Shown in pieces: positions 51,176 through 57,243 of a stretch of DNA of 57,243 bases. Location of the stretch: NCBI RefSeq assembly GCF_001613125.1, contig NZ_BDBT01000035.1:1-57243 (forward strand), read 5' to 3'. The stretch comes from Nocardia shimofusensis NBRC 100134 (lineage in GTDB: Bacteria; Actinomycetota; Actinomycetes; Mycobacteriales; Mycobacteriaceae). Under the pieces are notes generated by a model. That model had not been told where the DNA came from. It did no database searches and saw only the letters and a program-made list of their open reading frames with translations. The position numbers were made by a program, and so were the translations under genes. Numbering within the stretch: the first letter of the stretch is position 1; each line of letters starts with the position of its first letter.

Positions 51176-51613
51176 ATGACAGCATCACACCGTCACCTGC
51201 GGCGCGCCGGTTTCGGCGCGTCGGCCTTCGGAGCCATGGTCGCCACCGCGGTACTCACCGCCCCGCACGCTGCCGCCTGGGTCGGCGATCTCTCCGTGTC
51301 CGGCGAGAACCACACGGTCGACTGCTCCTACACCCTGACCGCGCGGGTCGACCTCGACCGGCTGACCGAGGTCAAGTTCACCGACAACGGTGTGGCGATC
51401 CCGGGCAGCCCGGTGAAGCCCTCGATCCTCAGCGACAAGGTCACCATCAAGTGGAAGCCGACCACCGCCGGTTCGCACCGGCTGGAGGCCAGGCAACTGC
51501 TGATCAGCGACGCGGTGACGGTCCAGGTCGCCGAGGGGTCCGGCGGATTCACCGGCAGCGCCTCCTGCGGCGGCGGACTCGGCGGCTTGCTCCCGAGCCT
51601 GTCGGCGGGCTGA
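51176..51613 (+). CDS. Secreted protein with Ig-like domain
   Basis: A 145-residue exported protein. The signal peptide MTASHRHLRRAGFGASAFGAMVATAVLTAPHAAA has a basic n-region and an AXA-type site. The mature part (WVGDLSVSGENHTVDCSYTL, then VTIKWKPTTAGSHRLEARQ) is a single beta-sandwich of about 85 residues with a Gly/Ser tail and two Cys, one likely in the fold and one near the end. It is similar to small exported actinobacterial proteins of unknown role. The ATG was chosen for the signal peptide. Confidence 0.82.
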   Translation: MTASHRHLRRAGFGASAFGAMVATAVLTAPHAAAWVGDLSVSGENHTVDCSYTLTARVDLDRLTEVKFTDNGVAIPGSPVKPSILSDKVTIKWKPTTAGSHRLEARQLLISDAVTVQVAEGSGGFTGSASCGGGLGGLLPSLSAG

Positions 51614-51634
51614 TCCGCCGACGCCATCCACGCG

Positions 51635-51672
51635 TTCGGCCCGGCGGAGCTCCGCCGGGCCGAATGTCTTTT
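51635..51672. terminator. Terminator after the secreted protein gene
   Basis: TTCGGCCCGGCGGA (51635-51648) pairs perfectly with its complement (51651-51664), followed by TGTCTTTT. A T-run makes it a standard intrinsic terminator. It also lies just after the end of the convergent DUF402 gene. Confidence 0.9.
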
Positions 51673-51681
51673 CCGGCGGAT

Positions 51682-52203
51682 TCAGCGCCAGGTGAGCGTG
51701 ATGCCGAGCGAGCCGAGCCAGCGTTGCAGCGAGTATCCGTGCGCGGCGATGCCGTCGATCGTGCGGGTCGCGTTCTCCACGGCGGCCTGGGCCTCGGCGG
51801 CGGTCAGCAAGCCGCCGGCGTGCGCGGCGAGGAGTTCGTCCACGTCGAGCAGTTCGGTGTCGCGTCCGGTGCGCACGACGATGTCGAGATAGTGGTCCAC
51901 CGAGCGCCACAGCTGCGGCTCGATCTGGGTGAAGACGCCGAGGTCGAGGTAGAAGTCCTGATCGCGGGGGCATGCGGGGGTGAAGTCGAAGACGGTGACG
52001 CGCAGCGAGAGTTCCGGCAGCAGCCAGGACTGCAGATAGTCGAATTCGGGGTGATCGGAGTGCCGCGCCATGTACAGGCCCCACGGTTCCACGTGGTAAC
52101 GCTCGACCGCGCGGATGAAGCCCTTCGGGTCGGTGTTGGTCTTGTTCGCTACATCGAAGTGCTCGACCTTGGGCCGGTGCACATGCACGGGTGCCTGCGT
52201 CAT
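51682..52203 (-). CDS. DUF402 protein
   Basis: A 173-residue protein of the DUF402 (FomD/Ntdp-like) family, containing VERYHVEPWGLYMARHSDH, DFYLDLGVFTQIEPQLWRSVDHYLDIVVRTG and LLDVDELLAAHAGGLLT. Some family members hydrolyse nucleoside di- and triphosphates with Asp/Glu-bound metal ions; that is family knowledge only. It holds the position of Rv1632c. The ATG at 52203 has TAGATT 7 bases upstream. Confidence 0.87.
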   Translation of the reverse strand: MTQAPVHVHRPKVEHFDVANKTNTDPKGFIRAVERYHVEPWGLYMARHSDHPEFDYLQSWLLPELSLRVTVFDFTPACPRDQDFYLDLGVFTQIEPQLWRSVDHYLDIVVRTGRDTELLDVDELLAAHAGGLLTAAEAQAAVENATRTIDGIAAHGYSLQRWLGSLGITLTWR

Positions 52204-52210
52204 GGACCGA

Positions 52211-52216
52211 AATCTA
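52211..52216 (-). promoter_or_regulatory. -10 box of the DUF402 gene
   Basis: On the minus strand TAGATT lies 7 bases before the ATG, with no Shine-Dalgarno sequence. Confidence 0.5.
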
Positions 52217-52327
52217 CCGGTGTCGCGGAACGGCGCGTCCGGCCGACCGGTAGGGAGAAGGTTGCCGAACCGGCCGAGCCGGACGGGAGTCCTGCCCGGC
52301 TCGGGGATTCCTGTCGGTCCTCGCAAT

Positions 52328-52333
52328 TACGCT
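52328..52333 (+). promoter_or_regulatory. -10 box of uvrB, leaderless start
   Basis: TACGCT lies 6 bases before the uvrB ATG, with no Shine-Dalgarno sequence. Confidence 0.5.
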
Positions 52334-52339
52334 GGTGCC

Positions 52340-54514
52340 ATGGCTTTCGCTACCGAGATCCCCGCCGAGGACGAGAGCACGCCTCTCGCGCACTCGGAGT
52401 TCCGCCCGGTCGGCTCCATCGAGCGTGTCGAGGGCCGCTTCGAGGTGGTCAGCGAGCACAAGCCGGCCGGTGACCAGCCCGCCGCCATCGCCGAACTCGA
52501 GCGGCGCATCCGAGCAGGTGAGAAGGACGTTGTGCTGCTCGGCGCCACCGGCACCGGCAAGTCGGCGACCACCGCCTGGCTGATCGAACGTCTGCAACGG
52601 CCCACACTGGTGATGGCGCCGAACAAGACCCTGGCCGCCCAGCTGGCCAACGAACTGCGCGAGATGCTCCCGCACAACGCGGTCGAGTACTTCGTCTCCT
52701 ACTACGACTACTACCAACCCGAGGCTTACATCGCCCAGACCGACACCTACATCGAGAAGGACAGCTCGATCAACGACGACGTGGAGCGGTTGCGCCACGC
52801 CGCCACCTCGAGCCTGCTGTCCCGGCGCGACGTGGTGGTGGTCGCCTCGGTGTCGTGCATCTACGGCCTCGGCACCCCGCAGTCGTACCTCGACCGGTCG
52901 GTGGCTCTCGAGGTCGGCTCCGAGGTCGATCGCGACGCGCTGCTGCGGCTGCTGGTGGATGTCCAATACACCCGCAACGACCTGTCGTTCACCCGTGGCT
53001 CGTTCCGGGTGCGCGGCGACACCGTCGAGATCATCCCGTCCTACGAGGAACTCGCGGTGCGCATCGAGTTCTTCGGCGACGAGATCGAGGCGCTGTACTA
53101 CCTGCATCCGCTGACCGGAGACGTGGTCCGCCAGGTGGATACCGTGCGCATCTTCCCGGCCACGCACTACGTGGCGGGGCCCGACCGGATGGAACGGGCG
53201 GTGGCCGACATCGAGGCCGAGCTCGAACAGCGGCTGGCGGAACTGGAGCGGCAGGGCAAGCTGCTCGAGGCCCAGCGGCTGCGCATGCGTACCCAGTACG
53301 ACCTGGAGATGATCCGTCAGGTCGGCTTCTGCTCCGGCATCGAGAACTATTCGCGCCACATCGACGGCCGCCCGGCCGGATCGGCGCCCGCGACGTTGCT
53401 GGACTACTTCCCGGAAGACTTCCTGCTCGTCATCGACGAGTCGCATGTGACCGTGCCGCAGATCGGCGGCATGTACGAAGGCGACATGTCGCGCAAGCGC
53501 AATCTCGTCGAGTACGGCTTCCGGCTGCCGTCGGCCGTGGACAACCGCCCGCTGACCTGGGAGGAATTCGCCGAGCGCATCGGACAGGTGGTCTATCTGT
53601 CGGCCACGCCCGGGCCCTATGAACTGGGGCAGACCGGCGGCGAGGTGGTCGAGCAGGTCATCCGCCCGACCGGCCTGGTCGATCCGCTGGTGGTGGTCAA
53701 GCCGACCAACGGCCAGATCGACGACCTGCTGCACGAGATCCGCCTGCGCACCGAGCGCGACGAGCGGGTGCTGGTCACCACGCTGACCAAGAAGATGGCC
53801 GAGGACCTCACCGACTATCTGCTCGGCCTCGGCGTGCGGGTGCGCTACCTGCATTCCGAGATCGACACCCTGCGACGGGTGGAACTGCTGCGGCAGCTGC
53901 GGTTGGGTGAGTACGACGTGCTGATCGGCATCAACCTGCTGCGCGAGGGTCTCGACCTGCCCGAGGTCTCCCTGGTGGCGATCCTGGACGCCGACAAGGA
54001 AGGCTTCCTGCGCAGCAGCACCAGCCTCATCCAGACCATCGGCCGCGCGGCGCGCAACGTCTCCGGCGAAGTGCACATGTACGCCGACAAGATCACCGAC
54101 TCCATGCAGCACGCTATCGAGGAGACCGAGCGGCGCCGGGCCAAACAGGTCGCCTACAACGAGGAGATGGGGATCGACCCGCAACCGCTGCGCAAGAAGA
54201 TCGCCGACATTCTCGATCAGGTGTATCGGGAGGCCGAGGAGACCGAGGTGGAGATCGGCGGTTCGGGCCGCAATGCCAGCCGCGGTCGCCGTGCCCAGGG
54301 CGAGCCGGGCCGGGCGGTGAGCGCGGGCGTGCTCGAGGACCGGGACGTGAAGTCGATGCCGCGTGCCGAATTGGCCGATCTGGTCGCCCAGCTCACCGAT
54401 CAGATGATGAACGCCGCGCGCGAGCTGCAATTCGAGCTGGCCGGTCGGTTGCGCGACGAGATCGCGGATCTGAAGAAGGAACTGCGCGGTATGGACGCTG
54501 CGGGGTTGAGCTGA
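52340..54514 (+). CDS. uvrB: Excinuclease ABC subunit B
   Basis: Damage-verification helicase of nucleotide excision repair, 724 residues. Walker A is LLGATGTGKSATTAW (about 69-76), the beta-hairpin that inserts into the helix is VSYYDYYQPEAYI, motif II includes LLVIDESHVTVPQIGGMY, and motif VI is SLIQTIGRAARN. The C-terminal ~45 residues form the UvrC-binding UVR domain (LTDQMMNAARELQFELAGRLRDEI). An extra Arg/Gly-rich stretch lies near residue 645. The ATG agrees with the -10 box. The gene is monocistronic, followed by a terminator. Confidence 0.97.
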   Translation: MAFATEIPAEDESTPLAHSEFRPVGSIERVEGRFEVVSEHKPAGDQPAAIAELERRIRAGEKDVVLLGATGTGKSATTAWLIERLQRPTLVMAPNKTLAAQLANELREMLPHNAVEYFVSYYDYYQPEAYIAQTDTYIEKDSSINDDVERLRHAATSSLLSRRDVVVVASVSCIYGLGTPQSYLDRSVALEVGSEVDRDALLRLLVDVQYTRNDLSFTRGSFRVRGDTVEIIPSYEELAVRIEFFGDEIEALYYLHPLTGDVVRQVDTVRIFPATHYVAGPDRMERAVADIEAELEQRLAELERQGKLLEAQRLRMRTQYDLEMIRQVGFCSGIENYSRHIDGRPAGSAPATLLDYFPEDFLLVIDESHVTVPQIGGMYEGDMSRKRNLVEYGFRLPSAVDNRPLTWEEFAERIGQVVYLSATPGPYELGQTGGEVVEQVIRPTGLVDPLVVVKPTNGQIDDLLHEIRLRTERDERVLVTTLTKKMAEDLTDYLLGLGVRVRYLHSEIDTLRRVELLRQLRLGEYDVLIGINLLREGLDLPEVSLVAILDADKEGFLRSSTSLIQTIGRAARNVSGEVHMYADKITDSMQHAIEETERRRAKQVAYNEEMGIDPQPLRKKIADILDQVYREAEETEVEIGGSGRNASRGRRAQGEPGRAVSAGVLEDRDVKSMPRAELADLVAQLTDQMMNAARELQFELAGRLRDEIADLKKELRGMDAAGLS

Positions 54515-54536
54515 GCCGTGGGCGTGCCGTGCCCCG

Positions 54537-54570
54537 CCGCTGTGGTTTCCGGGGTCGGAAACCACAGCGG
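54537..54570 (+). terminator. Terminator of uvrB
   Basis: CCGCTGTGGTTTCC (54537-54550) pairs perfectly with GGAAACCACAGCGG (54557-54570), and CACAGTGTTT follows. Confidence 0.88.
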
Positions 54571-54589
54571 CACAGTGTTTCCGGAGAGA

Positions 54590-55060
54590 TCAGGACTGAG
54601 TGGCCAGCCACTCGTTCACGCGTCGCTCGCCCTCCTCGCGGGAGACGTCCTCCACTCGGGTGAGCACCACCCAACGGTGCCCGAACGGGTCGAGGACCGC
54701 GGCGAAGCGGTCGCCGGTGACGAACGTCTGCGGCTCTTCCACGCCGCGGGCGCCGGCCTCGACGGCCCGGCGGATCACCGCGTCGACATCGGGGCAGTAG
54801 TGCACGATCGAGGTGTGCACCCATTCGCCGTTGGGGGCGAGCACGCCGTGCTCGGGCACGGGAAGTCCGACCTGAACGGTGGAATCGCCGATGCGCAGTT
54901 CGGCGTGCGCGGGGCTGCCGTCGGGCAAGTCGTTGCGGCTGAGCACTTCGGCCCCGAACACCTCGGTGTAGAAGTCGATCGCGGCGTTGCCGTCGGCGAC
55001 CGCCAGGAAACAGGTGATCGAGTGGTAGCCGTCGGGGATCGGGTTCACCTTCGCTGTCAT
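54590..55060 (-). CDS. VOC-family (PhnB/glyoxalase-like) protein
   Basis: A 156-residue protein with two paired beta-alpha-beta-beta-beta modules: GYHSITCFLAVADGNAAIDFYTEVFGAEVL and YCPDVDAVIRRAVEAGARGVEEP, then DRFAAVLDPFGHRWVV. It belongs to the PhnB-like VOC group; the metal site and substrate are not clear. CAGACT 7 bases before the ATG may be the -10 box. It diverges from the AraC regulator, 67 bp away, which is therefore its likely regulator. Confidence 0.88.
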   Translation of the reverse strand: MTAKVNPIPDGYHSITCFLAVADGNAAIDFYTEVFGAEVLSRNDLPDGSPAHAELRIGDSTVQVGLPVPEHGVLAPNGEWVHTSIVHYCPDVDAVIRRAVEAGARGVEEPQTFVTGDRFAAVLDPFGHRWVVLTRVEDVSREEGERRVNEWLATQS

Positions 55061-55127
55061 GGCTTCGAGTCTGCTGGCCCGCGACGCGGCGAGCTTGTAA
55101 GAAAGCGACAATCCGGCGGAGCGCGCC

Positions 55128-55982
55128 GTGGCGGCTGACCCGGGGGAGAAGGGCATCCTGCATCCGCGCGAGCAGTCCCGGCATCGCAGTCTGCGCCGGC
55201 TGCCGCCCGGACCGTCGGTGGGTCGGTTCGTGCACTGGTACTGGCTGGTGGACTGGGATCTGCGCGATCGGCCCGCCTATCGCGCCGAGGTGCTGTCGTT
55301 CCCGTGCGTCAACATGACCTTCGAACACAGCGAGACCCGCACCGGCGCCTTCGTCACCGGTGTAGCCACCACCCGCTATACGCGCGAATTGACCGGTGCG
55401 GGGCGAGTATTCGGTGTGCGCTTCCGCGCGGGCGGGTTCGGCGCGTACACCGGCTCGGATGTCGGTGCGCTACGGGACCGCAGTGTCGCACTGCGCGAGG
55501 TCTTCCCGGACGCAGGAGAATTCGGCGAGCGGGTGCTCGCCGAAGACGACGACCGGTCGCGCCGCGCGCTGGTGGAGCAATGGCTGGCGGCCAGGGCGGG
55601 TGAGCCGGACGAGGTGTATCGCCTGGTGCTGCGCATCGTCGAGGCGATGGAACACGATCGCGGGCTGACCCGGGTGGACCAGGTGACCGAGCGATTCGGG
55701 GTGCCCATCCGCACCCTGCAGCGCATGTTCGCCCGATACGTGGGGGCGAGCCCGAAGTGGGTGCTGCGCCGCCATCGCCTGCAGGACGGGGCGGATCTGC
55801 TCGCACGCGGCGATATCACGGATTTGGCCGCGCTGGCGTTGGAACTCGGTTATTTCGACCAGGCGCATTTCTCCCGGGAGTTCGCCACCGAGATCGGAAT
55901 GTCGCCCTCGGAGTATGCGCGGCATTCAGCGGCGGCCGCCGGTCGATTTGCGCCCGATACGGTTCGGCCGCTCGCCCAGTAA
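55128..55982 (+). CDS. AraC-family transcriptional regulator
   Basis: A 284-residue regulator. The N-terminal domain (about 1-155) matches the group with the DUF6597-like opening GPSVGRFVHWYWLVDWDLR and FGVRFRAGGFGAYTG. The C-terminal double helix-turn-helix (about 165-265) has VDQVTERFGVPIRTLQRMFARYVGASPKWVLRRHRL and DLAALALELGYFDQAHFSREF. The GTG has GGAG 8 bases upstream. It is divergent from the VOC gene. Confidence 0.9.
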   Translation: MAADPGEKGILHPREQSRHRSLRRLPPGPSVGRFVHWYWLVDWDLRDRPAYRAEVLSFPCVNMTFEHSETRTGAFVTGVATTRYTRELTGAGRVFGVRFRAGGFGAYTGSDVGALRDRSVALREVFPDAGEFGERVLAEDDDRSRRALVEQWLAARAGEPDEVYRLVLRIVEAMEHDRGLTRVDQVTERFGVPIRTLQRMFARYVGASPKWVLRRHRLQDGADLLARGDITDLAALALELGYFDQAHFSREFATEIGMSPSEYARHSAAAAGRFAPDTVRPLAQ

Positions 55983-56412
55983 TTCGGGCAGGCGATTTCC
56001 GGTGGCGTCGCGACATCAATAGTGGCTGGGTTCACAATTCGCGCCGACCGGCTGTGGTATCGGTAACAGGACTGGTCAACGGCCTCGTCGCGCGTCGGGG
56101 CGGCCGCGTCCGGCGGACGCGGCGATTCGCCTCATTGTGATGAATGTCCTAGTGTGCCAAGTGTCTTCGGAATCGTTGTGACTGTTCACAGGATGTGCGC
56201 CGGGGAATTCCGATCCGCCCTGGTGAGTCGGGACCCGGCACAAACACGGCCGGTCCGCAATCGGTGCCGATGCGACATGGCGGAGTGTGATGTGTTGCGA
56301 ATTATGCGGTTTTCGCACCCGGAGGGGCTATCGTCGATCCAGTCGCCGCGCCGGAGCCCGACATGCCGGGAGTGCTGAGCGTAGGCACCCGACCCGCATA
56401 GTTGGAGGAGAA
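55983..56412. other. Gap between the AraC gene and the universal stress protein gene
   Basis: This 430-bp stretch has no convincing gene. It contains the palindrome TGTGA-CTGT-TCACA (56177-56190). A possible -10-like CATAGT lies near 56397, just before the Shine-Dalgarno sequence GGAGGAG (56404-56410) of the stress gene. Confidence 0.5.
56177..56190. promoter_or_regulatory. TGTGA-N4-TCACA palindrome
   Basis: A perfect 5+5-bp inverted repeat with a 4-bp spacer, about 220 bp upstream of the stress gene. The arms are those of a CRP site, but CRP sites have a 6-bp spacer, so the binding factor is open. Confidence 0.35.
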
Positions 56413-56865
56413 ATGACCGCCTACCGGACCATTGTCGTCGGTACCGATGGCTCGGACTCGTCGTACGTGGCAGTCGAGAAGGCCGCCGCGCTGGCGGCCG
56501 ACGCAGGGGCCACCCTCATCGTGGCCTGCGCCTACTACCCGACCGACGACCGGGAGATCGCCGCCGCCGCCGACGTGCTCAAGGACGAGGCCTACCAGGT
56601 CCGCGGGTCGGCTCCGACCACCGAGATCCTGCGCGTCGCACGCGACAAGGCCGCGGCCGCGGGCGCGCGGGACATCGTCGAGCGCCCGATCGTGGGCGAG
56701 CCCGTCGAGTCGCTGCTCGCGCTGATCAAGGAGACCGACGCGGACCTGTTGGTCGTCGGCAACCGGGGTCTGAACACCCTGGCCGGGCGTCTGCTGGGTT
56801 CGGTGCCCTCCGACGTCGCGCGCAAGTCGCGCTCGGACGTGCTGATCGTGCACACCGTGCGCTAG
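56413..56865 (+). CDS. Universal stress protein
   Basis: A 150-residue single-domain UspA protein in the place of Rv1636 (TB15.3) of M. tuberculosis. It starts MTAYRTIVVGTDGSDSSYVAVEKAA and ends with the nucleotide-binding GNRGLNTLAGRLLGSVPSDVARKS (G-x2-G-x9-G-S/T), so it should bind ATP or, as known for Rv1636, cAMP. GGAGGAG lies 2-8 bases before the ATG. Confidence 0.93.
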   Translation: MTAYRTIVVGTDGSDSSYVAVEKAAALAADAGATLIVACAYYPTDDREIAAAADVLKDEAYQVRGSAPTTEILRVARDKAAAAGARDIVERPIVGEPVESLLALIKETDADLLVVGNRGLNTLAGRLLGSVPSDVARKSRSDVLIVHTVR

Positions 56866-56876
56866 ATCGATCCGTG

Positions 56877-56919
56877 CGCGAACTCCGCGCCCCGGCGTGC
56901 CCGGGTCGCGGAGTTCGCG
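56877..56919. terminator. Terminator between stress and helicase genes
   Basis: CGCGAACTCCGCG (56877-56889) pairs perfectly with CGCGGAGTTCGCG (56907-56919), between two convergent genes. It can act in both directions. Confidence 0.85.
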
Positions 56920-56929
56920 TGTGTCGGGG

Positions 56930-57241
56930 TCAGGTCAGGGCGGCGAGCACCTCGGGCAGATCCGTGCAGTGCACGACGATCAGTCGCTGGGTGGCGCGGG
57001 TCAGCGCCACGTACAGATCGTTGAGCCCGCGCGGGGACTCCCCGATCAAGCCGGCGGGCTCCACCAGCACCACGTCGTCGAACTCCAGGCCCTTGACCTG
57101 CTGCACCGTCAGCACCCGCACCGACTCGCCGTCCAGCTCCGTCAGCCCGGAGATCAGATCGGCGGGCGCGATCACCGCCGTGGTGCCCGGCCCCCGCCGT
57201 TCGGTCACCACGGCCGCGACCCGGCCGGCCAGCTCGTCGCG
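56930..57241 (-). CDS. C-terminal end of a UvrD/HelD-type helicase (partial)
   Basis: Only the last ~104 residues are in the window; the frame runs off the right edge. VLTVQQVKGLEFDDVVLVEP is helicase motif V and NDLYVALTRATQRLIVVH motif VI of superfamily 1. The lack of a long C-terminal extension after motif VI fits HelD-type ATPases that recycle RNA polymerase, but UvrD-like repair helicases are possible. Confidence 0.85.
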   Translation of the reverse strand, partial: RDELAGRVAAVVTERRGPGTTAVIAPADLISGLTELDGESVRVLTVQQVKGLEFDDVVLVEPAGLIGESPRGLNDLYVALTRATQRLIVVHCTDLPEVLAALT

Positions 57242-57243
57242 CC

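Noticed and set aside
56177..56190. CRP binding site
   Set aside because: The arms match, but the spacer is 4 bp where CRP needs 6. It is kept only as an unassigned palindrome.

Overview
The window is high-GC actinobacterial DNA, most likely from Nocardia or a close relative in the Nocardiaceae. The backbone gene order (hisDCBH-priA-impA-hisFI, bcp, trpE-orf-trpCBA, lgt, pyk, tesB, pdtaR, polA, rpsA, coaE, uvrB, usp) follows the Mycobacterium tuberculosis Rv1599-Rv1636 region as I remember it. Start codons are a mix of ATG, GTG and TTG. ATGA and GTGA overlaps are common. DUF3558 lipoproteins, an ANTAR regulator of the PdtaR type and lipobox-bearing binding proteins fit the same group. The species cannot be fixed from the sequence alone.

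Layout. 0-8.3 kb: the end of a membrane-anchored protein, then the histidine genes hisD, hisC, hisB, hisH, a small membrane protein, priA, impA, hisF and hisI. 8.3-15.1 kb: a MarR regulator and a peroxiredoxin on the minus strand, then the tryptophan genes trpE, a trp-associated membrane protein, trpC, trpB and trpA. There is no trpF, so PriA probably supplies both the HisA and TrpF isomerisations. 15.1-19.8 kb: lgt with a long acidic tail, a TM2 protein, pyruvate kinase and acyl-CoA thioesterase II. 19.9-23.3 kb: a minus-strand accessory block (unknown protein, low-molecular-weight tyrosine phosphatase, DUF3558 lipoprotein), tRNA-Leu(CAA), then the ANTAR regulator. 23.5-29.2 kb: a branched-chain amino acid ABC transporter whose two ATPases are fused in one protein. 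29.3-32.1 kb: polA.

32.1-47.6 kb is an accessory insertion between polA and rpsA. It holds an FAD oxidoreductase with an ECF41-type sigma factor, an amidase, a stand-alone LeuA regulatory domain protein behind a possible attenuator, thioredoxin, a LeuB-like dehydrogenase, two PRC-barrel paralogues beside a minisatellite, two unknown proteins, an acyl-CoA ligase, a complete polar amino acid ABC transporter, an SPFH protein paired with an Arc-like repressor, and a methyltransferase. 47.9-57.2 kb: rpsA, a structured AT-richer gap, coaE with a shortened UPF0157 domain, a secreted protein, a DUF402 protein, uvrB, a VOC protein opposite an AraC regulator, a universal stress protein, and the C-terminal end of a UvrD/HelD-type helicase.

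The most unusual points are: the orphan LeuA regulatory domain with leader peptide and alternative hairpins; the exact 48-bp in-frame duplication in the oxidoreductase linked to the ECF41 sigma factor; the SPFH/ribbon-helix-helix pair with an operator-like site on the promoter; the LivG-LivF fusion; the 23-bp minisatellite that carries the stop codon of a PRC gene; and overlapping hairpins upstream of coaE. Many starts have TANNNT six or seven bases upstream and no Shine-Dalgarno sequence, which suggests leaderless mRNAs.
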